A stretch of 64,000 nucleotides of DNA from positions 89,090,944 to 89,154,943 of the forward strand of contig NC_066582.1 in NCBI RefSeq assembly GCF_024323335.1, given 5' to 3'. The translations under genes and the position numbers were made by a program. Under the pieces are notes generated by a model. It did not search any database and was not told the origin of the DNA. It saw only the letters and a program-made list of their open reading frames with translations. The DNA comes from Lathyrus oleraceus (taxonomy: Eukaryota; Streptophyta; Magnoliopsida; Fabales; Fabaceae). Below are positions 37,585 to 50,249 of this stretch, one piece after another; position 1 is the first letter of the stretch; each line of letters starts with the position of its first letter.

Positions 37585-38538
37585 TGTTGGTTCTATGTGT
37601 TGGAAGCAATTTTGGTAAAACCTAGAGTGTTCACAAGTTGTCACAAGTGTTGTCTTGACATGAGATAACATGTTCCTGTAGGGTGTTTAAAATGTGGTTG
37701 TGCAAGATTTTACTGAGATGTCAGACCCGATGTCATGACATCTGTATACAGAACATTCAGTTTGAATGTTATGTATTGTGTGATTGCGCTTTGTATGCCA
37801 ATCTATGTGCGATTAATGTGATGATTGAACGCGCATTCAATCAGTAATTAAAACTAGGGTGATTTATTTTCCAACAAGATATAATCAGCTGTCATGAGAA
37901 GATATGAATGGAAATAGTTTTAGGGTTTTATGTTGTCCAAGCCCAGCCAAACGCTTCTATAAAAAGGGAATGGAATACCTAGTTTTAACACACAAGAAAT
38001 AACTAACGAAATATTGAGAGAGAATAATTTAGTCTTGTGTGGTCGTGTGTATTGTGAGCCATTCATTCATCCATAGATGATTGAATTGGACTGACTTTTG
38101 AGTTGTAATTTGTCCACTCTAAGCTTTGAAGCATGAGTGTGTGTGTACTTGGTTGAAGCTTTTAAGCAAGATTAAGTATGTGTTCTTGAAGAGTGTCTTC
38201 TTTCATTGTAATATTTGTTTTTACATCACTGCTGTGATTGAGGGGGAGTGAGTAGGATCTCATATCTAAGAGTTCTTAGGTAGAAGTCACACGGGTAGAG
38301 ATTAGCTGAAAAGACTGTAACTTGAAGTTGTTTACTGAGAGTCTTTGAACTAATTATATTTAGTGGATTTCCTTCCTGGCTTGGTAGCCCCCAGACGTAT
38401 GTGAGTTTGCACCGAACTGGGTTAACAATTGCTTGTGTCACTTGTATTACTGTTCTTTATTTTTATCCTGTTTATATTGTTCAGATATTAGTGTCGTGAC
38501 ATTACCTTCGACATCTCATATCTGATACCAGAATTTCA
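37585..38538 (+). repeat. SIRE-type 3' LTR
   Basis: 954 bp, TGTTGG to TTTCA, partner of 6882-7843. The TATAAAAA box is at 37958-37965. Followed by the target duplication AACAC. Confidence 0.92.
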
Positions 38539-41203
38539 AACACAATTAAAATGGCATCTATTCAATTAAAAATATTAAAATAATGCATTAAATTCAAACA
38601 TGTTTTGTCCAAATCCTAAAATCTCATCAAAACACCAAATAAATGGCCATGAGATTAATCATAGGTCAAACAAGGTCAAAGGACCTTGGAGAAAAAATTT
38701 CAGAATTTTTGGACACTTAAAAATATTTTTAAACAATTAAAATCAAATGAAAAATCAATTAATTCATGAAAAATATTAATAATGATCCAAAAAATAATTT
38801 TAATTCAAAATATGAAAGAGAAAAATATTTGAAATTTTTTGGTGAAAGTCCCATATTTTTTGGATCAATATTAAATTTATTATGAATTATTGAAGAAAAT
38901 GGAATTAAGATGAAATTCAGAAAATCCAAAAATACATGGACCATCAGATCTCCCTCATTAATTGAGGTGGCAGATCTGATGATCCAAAACACGTGTTCCA
39001 TGTGTTCCTTAGTCAAACGCGTTGTAACATGAGTAATCACAAGGCGCGATCAAGATTAAAACAAGAGAATTAGATCCCATGGTTCAGATGCAATCCACAT
39101 CATCGCCGGAGCCAGAGCTTCGATCATCTTCCCCGATGAGCTCCACCGGACTGGTCAAGATGAACCATCACTAAAATACAAAATAGGGACATGATTTTAA
39201 AGAGAAAACATCACTGAGTATGAATATCACCTCTAATTCATCCAATTCCAAATATATTAAGAGATATGTGGAATTGAAAAATGAGGTTCATGATCTGAGT
39301 TGCTTCGATTTGGCCTCAAAGCAACTCAATCTTCTTGCCTACATTGGTAGGACTTCATACAACTCAAGAATCATTGGAATTGAGCAAGAATCAAGGAGAA
39401 TCGGAGAGTTTAAAATTTATGCAAATTACCTTCAATGGAGGTCTGAGCTTGCTAGATCTTGATCCGAATCGTGCTTGGCTTCACTTCACTTGCTCGCAGG
39501 AGAGGAATGGAAAGGTTTAGATGCAATGGACTCCTGGAGAATTGAATTCCAAAATAGTGGAGATTCAAGCTCAAATTCAAATTAATTTATCAAGGTTATC
39601 CTCTTAGAGTGAAGGGTTTTCAATGGAGATTCAAAGCTGGCGCAACGTGTGTGTTAATTCTGAGCATGAGGGCCTCAATTTATAGAGAAATCAAATGATA
39701 TTTGCACACTCTTTCCACTTTCCAAATTTGGTAAAATGATGATGCCATGATGCATGGGCATGCATAGTCCCATGGAATGATGGTTTGAAAGTCCAAATGA
39801 ATGATCAGATACTTTGAAGATGGATTGTATTTCAAGGCAATTGTGCATTGTCACTTGAAGATTGATCCATGCCAAATGATATCAGCCTGTTTAAACCATG
39901 CGTAACCTATGCATTTCTCATCCAAAATGCATAAGTTTGAGCTCTTTGGAAAGGTGAGATCAAGAGGAACAAGTTTGATGTTGAACACTTTTTCATTTGG
40001 AGCTTGGAACTTGGATATATTTGAGGTGGAAGTTTGGAAAAATTTGACATATCAAATTTTTTCTAAGTGTCAAGCCATATGTCTCAATATTCCACCTTGA
40101 TTAACTTTTTATGGGAGCTTCAAATGAGAAAAGTGTCTTTATCAAAGTTGTATCTCTCTGAAAGACCTTCAAAATGGTCACCAATTTCATGTCATTTGGA
40201 TTTGAAATGATAGAGTTATGCATTTTTGAAGTTTGGAAAAATCACTTGATCAATGGTATAGGTCAAAAGTGACCTATAATGTAGCCTCATATCACATGTT
40301 CAAATAAGTTGAATTAGCTCCCACTCCAAACATCAAAGTTGAAGTAGACACACTGAATTTAATTATGAAACTTTGAAATATTTCATATCATAAAAATTGA
40401 GCAAGTTATGGCCTTGGGAAGTTGACTTTCAAATTATGGTTTAGACAAAATGACCTATAATGTTTCAACATAGAAAATGATTTTCCAAGCAAAACTAGCT
40501 CTAGGTCCCAACATGAAAGTTGTTTATAATGTCATTTATAGTAATTTTTATCTTGGAATCATTTTCATATGGTGAAAATTGTAGGAGATAGGGTCTAGGG
40601 GGACCCAGTTTTGATCAGATGAATTCATCTGGCCAACCACCATCAACCAACTTGCTAATTTCCAATTATCTTGACTTTCTTGGCTCATGGTAGATCATAT
40701 ATGCATAACATTATGAAATTTGAAGTGTCCCTTGATAAATTTTATCAATTTATGAAGAAGCTTGTTGAAGAAGTTACTCAAGATACCCAGGTGAACTAGG
40801 GTTTCCAAGGCAAACCAACTCCAAACTCTTAAAGAATGCTTGATCAAAATAACATGTAGAAACAATTGGGACTCATATATGATGTTCATAACCATTCTTG
40901 AATCAATTATTGGTTGTGCTCTTTGTTCATGAGGGTCTCAAACCCTAGATGTGATCAATGAATCAATGAAATCATGCCCTACCTACAAAAGAGTTAGATA
41001 GATACAAAGACATATTTTTGGTATTTTAGTTAGTAAAATGATAAAATACAAGTATGATATAATCACAAAGTGCTTGGTGATCTCTCCCAAAATAATCCCA
41101 ATGAAAGAGGGGTAAGGAGGATGCCAAAGTGTGATCCCAATGCTAATGCATATGCTGAAATTGCATGAGGGATCTTAGGGTCAAATTGGGGTTTTACAGG
41201 CTG

Positions 41204-42644
41204 CATACTCTAGAAGGGTTTTTACTATCTATTTTCCTCATTTTAAAAACAAAAATGATGATTTTCTTAGACCCAAAATGAGTAATAATAGGGTTAAATC
41301 AAATCAAAGTTAAAAATCAAATCTTTTATAATTAAAGATAAACCGAGAACAAAAAAAAATTGATTCAAACAATGAAGAGAAAAAGATTGAAGCTTTAGAA
41401 ATGAAGAGAAAAAAGATTGAAGTCATTTTGAACGATCCATGAAGACCATTGCAAAAGGCTCAAGAGCATCACAACACCAAACGGAGGAACACATGGAAAC
41501 CAAACATAGAGGATTTAGCACTTCTGAACACATCAATCACCGTCTTAGATCTAATGATCATCTTCACAATGCGTCTTCTCTCACACGGACGACTTTAACT
41601 GCTCACACTATATCAGGAAGAAAGTGCATATTTCAGGTAATACAAATCCACTCTCACTCCCACATTACTCCATAATTTATCACTGACTTGGTGTTAGAGT
41701 GCTAACCTTGTATGTCAGCCCCTTATCTGCCACACCAGAACTTGCTCAACCAATCCAAGATCTAACCTCATTGTTTTATCAATCATTTTTGGCTCCCAAG
41801 AGGAATAGTGACACCGTATATGGAAATCGACTTATGATTCCTACAAATTCTATAAAGAATCATTGTTTCTTCATCCCAGATTCAAATCTCTGATTCTTCC
41901 ATCGTCAACACTGGTCTTTTTCCAAATAATCTTATATAAAACTCATGAACCTATGGTGAACTCAAAAATCACTCGATCCACCAAAGTTTCCATTGTAGTT
42001 GTTGAAGCTAGCATAGTCCATCCTCCTACGTCGGAGACAGATGATCCCATCTTAGTGACCCCCCCTATTCGAACACCATGGAATTTGGTTCCTATAAGAG
42101 TCAATCAAGGAGCATTCAAATATTTTCCGACCTTTCGACCTTTGTTTCCACCTCACAGAGATGAACCTTCGAACCGACCTCCCTTTAAACCTTTGATACC
42201 AGGACATGAGATGCTTCCCACCCTCCAACTATTGCAAGTTAATCTATGCATGCAAGAAGCCATTAACCTAGTGAAAAGTGTGCAGAACCTGGTGCACCAA
42301 CATTATTCCTAGTTTTTGGCCGTCAGGATTCTGAAAATTGAAGAAAACTTATAATATGCCCCTTAAAGAAATAGCAACATACAAGAAATGACTTCACATG
42401 GGATCCCAACCGGATACTAGAGCCAATTCCCACCAAAACAGTTATGCCTCGTGAAGTTACTCCATAATTTACAAGCTTCCACTAAAGAAGAAGACATTGA
42501 ACTCCTCCTTCCAAATCCAAGGAAAAATGAGGGAATCATATTCCACTTGATGATGGCATCCATTTTTTATAACCGACACACCATTCCCGGAGGAGAGAGA
42601 GGGACTATGCATATGCTCTTATTAGAGAATGAAAAAGGAACACG
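41204..42644 (+). other. Unassigned DNA right of the Ogre element
   Basis: The first bases continue the target in which Ogre inserted. An open frame of 149 codons at 41863-42312 is Pro-rich with no family I recognise; it and 42451-42663 may be the N-terminal part of the gypsy gag that follows. A spliceable TTTCAG|GTAATA near 41633 is seen but not supported by coding sequence. No gene is called. Confidence 0.35.
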
Positions 42645-42872
42645 TTGTCTATATGTATCCTAAATAGCAGAATCCCTATAGACATAGAGAAGATTTCGAA
42701 GCTGGTCGATTATGATGGATATGGGGACCTTGACAAACATGTAGAGCACTTTAATAACATGTTGGACTACTACCACGCTCATGGGGTTGTAAAGTGTAAG
42801 CTATTTGCGCTAAACCTCAAAAGAGTTGCCAAGACGTGGTTTAAGACCCTTCTAGATAAAAGCATATTCTAA
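42645..42872 (+). pseudogene. Ty3/gypsy gag fragment
   Basis: About 65 codons match the plant gypsy gag core: YDGYGDLDKHVEHFNNMLDY, then KCKLFALNLKRVAKTWFKTL. The usual (Y/F)DG(T/S)xDPxxH and AxxWF spacing is kept. The frame ends in TAA directly after; the rest of gag is absent. Probably part of an old Tat- or Athila-like element disrupted by later insertions. Confidence 0.75.
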
Positions 42873-42892
42873 GACAAAAGTAAGTTTGTAAT

Positions 42893-45057
42893 TATCGTGT
42901 CCACGAAGACTAGTAGTTTCAAAGACTATTCAAATTTTTTTTTATGATTCTAAGTAAATAAGGGTTTTGTAGTTATTTTTATACGTGAAAGTAAATGACA
43001 GAAAGTAAAATGGAGATTTTGGTATTAACAGTAAGAAAACTTGTTAAGGTAGATTTCATTATTACATATTTATCATGTATAACCATATGTCAATAATATG
43101 CTCCTCTACTTTTCTATTAATATTACCATATGTTTCTCTCATTCGTATATTTTATCGGCCTCAACACCGTGAGATCATTGCATTACTTAGTAGCCGATAT
43201 TTCGATTTATTAACCAACAAAAAACATTAAGCTCCAAAAGTTATAAAGCAACAAGAGTCCACACCAATCCTACTATAATATGTATGGATATTGAACCTAA
43301 TCACATGTCTAAGCATTAGTATCCAAAATATGATAATATTGGATCTAGTAATGACAATCATCTTTTGAATGTTAAGTCTCACCATGAAAACAAGTTTCAG
43401 GTATCAAATCTAAAACATGCATGAAGATTAAAGATTCATCAATATTAAAGTTTGAGTATACTTACATAAAAATCCATGACCAATTTAATACATGAATATA
43501 ATGACTACATGTAACCCCTTACAAAGAAACTTTTAGCTATATTTACTCATCATAGATGTATCGTTATCCCACAAAGATGAACTTGGAATTTTATCTACCC
43601 TATCACTTGAGCATCGCTTCTGCCTTCAATCTCCCTCTCTTATTCTCCTTTTCTAGACCAAGGTGAACATACTCAAATTCGATACCACCTAACTCCACGA
43701 AACTCCCTTTGCAATGAACTGGATACCCTTGTTTATAGTTATGGATCAGGGCCTTTGCTAGGTGCGCCGCCCATCCCCGCCCAACGTGTCTGCTTTGTTC
43801 ATTGTCAATAATTATTTTTAAATTAATATTATTAATATTGAGTTAATAATTATTTTAATAATATCAAGTTAATAATTATTAATTTAAAATAATTATTTAA
43901 AAAATATTGAGTTAAAAATTATTATTAATATCGAGTTAGTAATTATTTTGATAATATCGAGTTAATAATTATTAAGGTAAAATAATTATTTTAAAAATTA
44001 TTATTATTGAGTTAATAATTATTTAGATAAATTAAGATAAAATTTTAAAAAAATTGATATTATTGGTATTGAGCTAAATCATCAACCTCTATAGTTACAG
44101 TAGAGTTGTCACTCGTGAAGTATTAAAAATTAATTTTGGGTGATTATAAGTATTAAAAGTAATTATTTTATTGTGATTAGTCCGGTGGGATTATATGGGT
44201 GGCCTTTTATTGACAATTTGTGGTTCGTATGTGGAACTACTTTTTGGTGAATAATATTATAAATAATTTTTGGTGGGTTATGTTAAAACTTTTCTTTTGG
44301 TGAAATGCATGTTTTGCTTGTTCGTAATATCATGCATGCATATACATTGGAGTTAGGTGGAACTTCGATCCATTTTGGTTGCCTCAGATCTATTTGGTGG
44401 GATCGTTGGTCTAATTGAGAGACTAGAGGCGGGTCTCAGATCTATTTGATGGGGATCATCAGTTCAGTTGAGGGACTGGAGACCGTGGAAGAATCAGTAA
44501 CATACCTCTAATATCCATAAAAACTTGGTATCACATGCATATAGGTGATGAAGTTGGTGCATGACAGAACTGTATATGTTGAGAATGATTTTTTTTGTTT
44601 GTATTGGTGTATGTGTTTGTCTATTAACCTTATAGTTGTATTCGTTTATCATCTTATTGCTAAATTTCACTGTTATTACTTGTAAGTGTATTCTCACCCA
44701 CTGTTTATTGTTGTGGCGTTTGTGCTTCTCAGAATATAGATAACCAGGTACAAGAGTAGATACTGAGTAGGGGATGGCAATTATGCCCCATTTAGCTTTT
44801 ATCATTGGGTCTTAGTGGAGTTGCTCTGATATGCAGCACTGAGGATGGGATGTCATTCGTTATTAAGTGATGCTTTTATTCGTTTTGTTAGAGTTGTTGA
44901 TGGGAGTTTATTTTTGAACTTTGTTGAATTTTTGCTGCGTATTTGCATGACTAATTGGTTTTTGAAGTTTATGGTTTGGTGAAACTCTAATACTTGGTTT
45001 TAATCAAACTATTTTATTTAAATTTTCATTCGGGGAATTAAGGTGTTACACATATCG
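42893..45057 (-). mobile_element. Candidate solo LTR (Ty3-like)
   Basis: The minus strand starts TGTGTAACACCTTAATTCC at 45052, a common plant Ty3 LTR start. TATCG is repeated at 42893-42897 and 45053-45057, giving a possible LTR of 2155 bp (42898-45052). The right edge is convincing. The left edge rests on the 5-bp match alone and TATCGTGTCC may be a chance or internal match. No coding region. Contains the AT-rich array at about 43800-44030. Confidence 0.4.
43800..44035. repeat. AT-rich degenerate tandem repeat
   Basis: Repeated ATTGAGTTAATAATTATT-like and ATCGAGTTAATAATTATT-like units with variable AT spacers, six or more copies. Confidence 0.7.
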
Positions 45058-46535
45058 TGAGTTCCACTTACTATATTTACCAAATACAAGTTCTCATCTG
45101 GAAGTGGATTTTAAGACCAGTTCCTGTCTAGCAACCTAATATCTTTCACTGGTTCTCATCTGGTAGTATATCTAAAAGTTAGTTCCCATCTGACAGTTAA
45201 ATTTCATAGTCAATTCCTATCTGACAGTTAAATTTCAAAGTCAGTTCCAATTTGACAAGCAAACCAAAACTAGTTCCCGTCTAGTAGTCAAATTTCAAAG
45301 TCAGTTCCCGTCTAACAGTAAATCAAAAACTAGTTCCCATCTGGTAGTCTATTTTAAAAGTTAGTTCTAATTTGACAAACAAAAAAAAACACATCGGTTT
45401 TTGTCTGGCAACTAAATCTTTTTCACCAGTTCTCGTCTGGTAGCCCAATTTAAAGTCAGTTTCTCGTCTGATAAACCAAAACAAGTTCATGTCTAGTATT
45501 TAAATTCCAAAGTCAGTTCTTGTCTGACAATAAATAAATAAAACAATTCTCGTATGGTAGACGATCTGAAATTAGGTTCCCATTTAACAAACAAAAAAAA
45601 CAAAACACTAGTTCCTGTCTGGTAATTTATCCTTCAAATTCAGTCATCGTCTGGCGGTTCACCTTCAAAGTCCAATCCTTCATTAGTAACCAAAAAATCA
45701 AAGTCCAATCTTTCATTGACAATCAGAAAATTCAATGTTCAATCTTTCATTGACAACCAAAAAATCAAAGTCCAATCTTTCATTGGAAATCAGAAAAATT
45801 AAAGTCATACTTCATTGGAATTTTCAAAACCAAAATCCAATCGTCATTGGTACTCAAAAGTCCAATCTTTCATTGGCACATCAAACACCAATCAACATTG
45901 GTATTGCAAAACCCATATTCGCTTAACCTTTTAGAGGAAAGGAAATCAAGCCCCACAAATATCCAATCATCCATTTTCATTTTTACATGCATTAATCATG
46001 ACATTTCGTGCGTAGCATTTCCACTGAGGTGGAGCATTACGCCATATGAATCATAACATGTATACATAACATAAGCTAGGACCCGGGACCAATCGTGAGA
46101 GTTTAGGTTATTCCTCAGTCGAGCTAGTGGTATTTCTCCGAATGAGTTTCTACCTTGCATGTTCTATCATTGGATGTCCACAACGAGCCTCTCTGGATTT
46201 TATTCCCCAACAAGTCTTTTCCATCGACCTTTTGTTGATGATGATATTCCCCAACAAGTATTTACTATAAGTCCTTTGTTGATGGTGGTCTTTTCCTGTA
46301 ATATAACCATTAAAATTTTGTTGATGGTGATCTTTTCCAACTTAATTAATATCAACTCTCGAGTTGATGATGATCTAGTATCTTATCCCATCTCGAATGT
46401 TTTCCTAACCTCACTGCATTTCATCTTCTTAAAATAAAATTTGGATATTTTCGTATTTAATTATCTTCCACCACGAATGTATGAAAACTGTTCTCATTCA
46501 TACTTTCGGGTTCAAGGTAATTAAATAGGGGTATC
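45058..46535 (+). repeat. 3' internal end of a second Tat/Ogre-like element, with arrays
   Basis: About 1.5 kb directly left of a Tat-type LTR. At 45090-45640 a ~30-bp degenerate repeat (core AGTTCCCATCTGGTAGTC and variants; starts near 45181, 45212, 45243, 45272, 45303, 45332 and 45363). At 45660-45900 it passes into units with CCAATCTTTCATTGG. Then a stretch with repeated GTTGATGATGAT (46220-46370). A purine tract AATTAAATAGGGG sits at 46519-46531 before the LTR. No coding frame; the short open frames are repeats. Confidence 0.6.
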
Positions 46536-49500
46536 TATCATACCCCAATTTCATCCGTGCATTTTAAATTTTCAGGCTACCCATTTTTTTTCTAGAATAA
46601 AATTTTGGTTTTATAGACAGACTGGTTGAATCGATTTCTTAATTGCACGTAAAATCAGTGAATAATGTTTTTAGGTTTAGGCATGTAACTGTCTGTTTTA
46701 TTGATCTACATTACATGTAGTTTAATATAGTATGTTCATTTTATTTTTATGCGTCTTTGCACGGTCGCATTTTAATCTGTCTAAGGGGTATTTTTAACTG
46801 CGAGATTTTATCCGCGACTCTCTATTTTACAGAACTATATTTCACGTAGATTATTTTAATGCGTTAATTTTATTTTATTTTCACATTTGCGCATTCGATT
46901 TTTGTTCGTTTTAATTCCTTTTTCATTTTGTTTTTTAACCAAAATAATTAAGAAAAATAAATAGAGACAAATAAATAATCGGTTTGATTTTTATTTATTT
47001 TAATTAAAAAATATTGATTTTATTTTTGAACTTATTTTGATCACTCACCAAAATATCTAAAAGACAATGTGGGTATTTGAATTAATATAAATAGAAATGT
47101 GATTAGTCAATGTGAAAGATGAACCAGTGGGCCCACTCATGTCACTTGAATCACTCTCACTCCTTTCAAAAGAGAAAGTAATTAACAGTAAAAAGAAAAT
47201 TGAAAAAAGCGGACCTCCTCTTCACATCTTCATCACGTGAAAACCATCCAAACTATCATCTTCTAAACACCATATATGTATAACCACTTGCTACTTCTCT
47301 ACTACTCCATATTTTCCTCTCTTCATTACTCCACACATAACTCACTCTCCTGCACAAACCCTCATAACCACACAATTATCACAATACCTCTTTCTTCTAC
47401 TCAAACACAAAACTACACATCATGCATCACCCTCATGTTAACCTTCTTCTTCCCCCGGTCACTTACAACACAACCACCATTTTCGTATACGCCTCCCACC
47501 TCACAAATTTCTTCATAATCCACCTTCTGCTACTGTCACATACTACTCCATCCAAACAACTTCATCCCCATGCAGTGAACATAACTCGCCTCACCATTTT
47601 TCTTCCATACCACATCCATTATAAAACGTAAACACACATAACCATCCTTCCATCCACATACTGACAACACTTCTTACTCCCTTCTCAACTCACGTTAACC
47701 TCTACCCTCCTTCACAAACCACCACAATCTCTCTCCATACACCACCAACAAGCTAACTTCAAAGAGCACCAATAAAACCACCATCGCAGTTGCACCACAT
47801 ATCATAACCCCCACTGTATCCACTTCGACAACTGACGTCACAAACAAAACACAACCATCACCATTGTTCATCCTCCAACCAAACCAACAACACACTCACA
47901 CATCATCAACTCCCAGCAAGATTTCAAACTCCCTATGCTCACAAATCGTAAACCACATCGCCAACAATAATAACACAAGCATTTTTTATCAACACCGACG
48001 ATAATGATTCATCACCCGGTAACATTCTGATTCAAAAGTGTTGTTGCATTTTTGAATGTATTATGTTTTGATTTGCATTGTGTATATAGGTTATTATGTT
48101 TATACATTGGAGATTTGTGTATATTCTATTATGACATCGATACGATTAAATTGTAAACTTTATGCTTTACTGCATTATCATTATGTTTAAATAAGATATG
48201 AGCAATCTATACATTCGACGCAATTCGATTATGGACTCTATGTTGGATTCTTGTTAACTTTAATCATTGTAACAAATCTGTAATCATGTACATTCATTGT
48301 ACTCTGTTGCTAATTTCAACTTTCTTTGTAATTATTTTGGATCCAAGCATATTACGTATATTTGGCTTGATTTGTTTACCGGTATTGCGTTACTTACATT
48401 CTTTTTCGATTGCGATGAGTGTGTTCCGGGTTAGCAATTTGCTGGATGGTTTTGATTTTTGTTTATGTGCGACATGGCTATTTTGTTGTCGTCATGTTTA
48501 ATTCGGATTTGTATTCACTTTTGGTAGTTCAGTATAGCGTCAATACGCGTTTGCTTTTTGTTAATTTGTGTTTTGTACGTTGCTTTCATTATGATGTAAT
48601 ATGTTGCATTCGATTTATTTGCGATGACCGCACTTTACTTTAGAAACTTGTTGTTTAATTTGTGGTAATATGCAACATTTTGATTTTATTACGTTTAAAT
48701 CGGATTTAAAATTCTGCATTGGCACCTTTATATTGCACACCCTCGCGTTACATGAACTCAATTTGCATCCTCACATTGCATTTAATATAACACGCGCACA
48801 TTTAATTTTTGATTCGTTTGTGATAAATGCGTGTTAGTTATGATTGTTATATGCACTGATGTCCTATCTTTTTTTGCATGGGTGCGTGCGACATTGCATT
48901 TCGTACAATTTGTGGCATTAATCTGCGCCTTCGTGTTAGGCTTACGCCCTCGCGCTTGAACTTGCAACCTCACGCTATAATTCGTGCATCTCATTATCTT
49001 TCAACCATTTCTCCATCGATTCAAAACCATTTTCAAACACAAATCAAACACTTTTTAGATAAATTCCAAACCAATTCGTCAAAGTATTTTCTTAATAAAA
49101 TTGGAAGAAAAGGAACATTGGAGTATACACTCCATGAAAACCTTGAATAATCGGCCCCAAGGAATATGTCTTGGTCTTACAAAGCATTTTTCTTCCGTTA
49201 TAAAATACTTAACCAAAATTGAAGAAAAGGAGCATTGGAGTATACACTCCATGAAAACCTTGAATAATCGGCCCCAAGGCATACGTCTTGGTCTTATCGA
49301 ACGTTCTTCTTCCGCAAATAAATTTCATAAACACTTTGGATGAAAAGTAACATTGGAGTATACACTCCATGAAAAACTTAACTAATCGTCCCCGAGGCAT
49401 ACGTCTTGGTCTTACTGAGCATCCATTATCCTCTAAAAATAAATTCAACCAATCATACATATCTTTTCTCAGCACGTGCGATCGAAAATATTTTTCACAA

Positions 49501-50249
49501 ACGAACAATATTTTATCCATTCTACCGCAATACAAACAAACGCTTAAGTCTACCATGCGCGAGAATACAAGCAACGTTTAACTGCTGGAGCGCAATCAAG
49601 TAGGATCCTTTCTACCGCGATATGAAAAAATGCTTAAGCCTCTCATGCGTGAGCATATAAGAAAATGTTTAACCGCTGGAATACGTCCTAAACATTCGTT
49701 CACTAAAATCAATCAACCAACACTCATTTGCAATCAAGAACTACATAACTTTGAGTTCCCCGTTACACCCGAGGATACATAGGAGTAAGATTCAACATCT
49801 CGACAAGCACTATAACAAAAAAACCAAAAAAAACATCTTTTTCTTGCAAGAACCACGTAGCTTTGAATTCCTCATTGCACTTGAGCATACGCAGGAGCAA
49901 GACTCACAATCTTGTCAAACACCTTAAATAAAAACCTTTTTGCGACCTTTTCTTTTTTTCCTTTTCATCTTTTCAATAATCGAAGAAAACAAATAATGAA
50001 AGCTAGAATTCTATTTGGAAATATAACTAAATGGTTCCCGTTGAATACAACGGATGTGAGGGGTGCTAATACATTCCCCTCGCATAATCGAGTTCTGAAT
50101 CTGAATTTGGTTGCGACGACCATTTTATTTTTCTTTTAAGGTTTTTATCGATATTTTCTCTTTCTTTTTAGAATATATAAAGTTCGGTGGCAACTTTGTT
50201 ATACATCTCGAGCGTGTGAGCGCTCTAGGTCCTTTTTTGCGCTACGACA
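46536..50249 (+). repeat. 3' LTR of a Tat/Ogre-like Ty3 element
   Basis: Starts near TATCATACCCCAATTTC (46536) and ends near GCGCTACGACA (50249), about 3.7 kb. The last 250 bp match the typical legume Tat LTR end: GTGAGGGGTGCTAATACATT near 50055, an AAAGTTCGGTGGCAACT block near 50180, and GTGTGAGCGCTCTAGGTCC near 50213. The purine tract on its left and the absence of a primer site on its right mark it as a 3' LTR. It contains the triplicated 117-bp repeat at 49090-49440. The C-rich plus-strand stretch 47200-47900 has short open frames without conserved features. Confidence 0.65.
49090..49440. repeat. 117-bp tandem repeat, three copies
   Basis: The block GAGTATACACTCCATGAAAA recurs at 49121, 49238 and 49356, spaced 117 and 118 bp. 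Each unit also carries CGGCCCCAAGGCATACGTCT or a near variant. Units are well conserved with local divergence in the AT-rich part. Confidence 0.9.

Larger units (their letters stand above)
30441..38538 (+). mobile_element. SIRE/Maximus-type Copia element, 5'-truncated
   Basis: A plus-strand element lacking its 5' LTR, leader and gag start. It joins Ogre LTR DNA at 30441-30442 through AG, a two-base microhomology. It runs through gag, protease, integrase, RT, RNase H and an extra env-like ORF to a complete 3' LTR, followed by AACAC at 38539-38543. This matches the AACAC at 6877-6881 before the SIRE 5' LTR in the other Ogre LTR. The long post-pol region with a further ORF is typical of the SIRE lineage. 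Many stops and frameshifts are present. Confidence 0.92.
29363..41198 (-). repeat. Ogre 5' LTR, carrying a SIRE element
   Basis: The LTR proper is 29363-30440 and 38539-41198; a large SIRE piece lies between. Its outer end GTTTTACA (41198) and inner end TATAGAGGG (TGTAGCGGG in the partner) match the 3' LTR. About 960 bp of LTR left of the SIRE insertion point is missing here but present at 5918-6881 of the partner. Together the two copies imply an original LTR of about 4.7 kb, close to the 4.84 kb of the solo LTR. Confidence 0.9.

Noticed and set aside
30441..38538. Two independent SIRE insertions, one in each Ogre LTR
   Set aside because: Orientation, insertion base and duplication word are the same in both, so one ancestral insertion present in both LTRs is far simpler.
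41863..42312. A novel host gene encoding a Pro-rich 149-residue protein
   Set aside because: It lies directly before a gypsy gag fragment in the same orientation and is more simply its N-terminal part; no splice or promoter evidence.
47200..47900. A Thr/His-rich protein gene in the C-rich stretch
   Set aside because: Low-complexity composition, no conserved motif, and position inside a probable Tat-type LTR.
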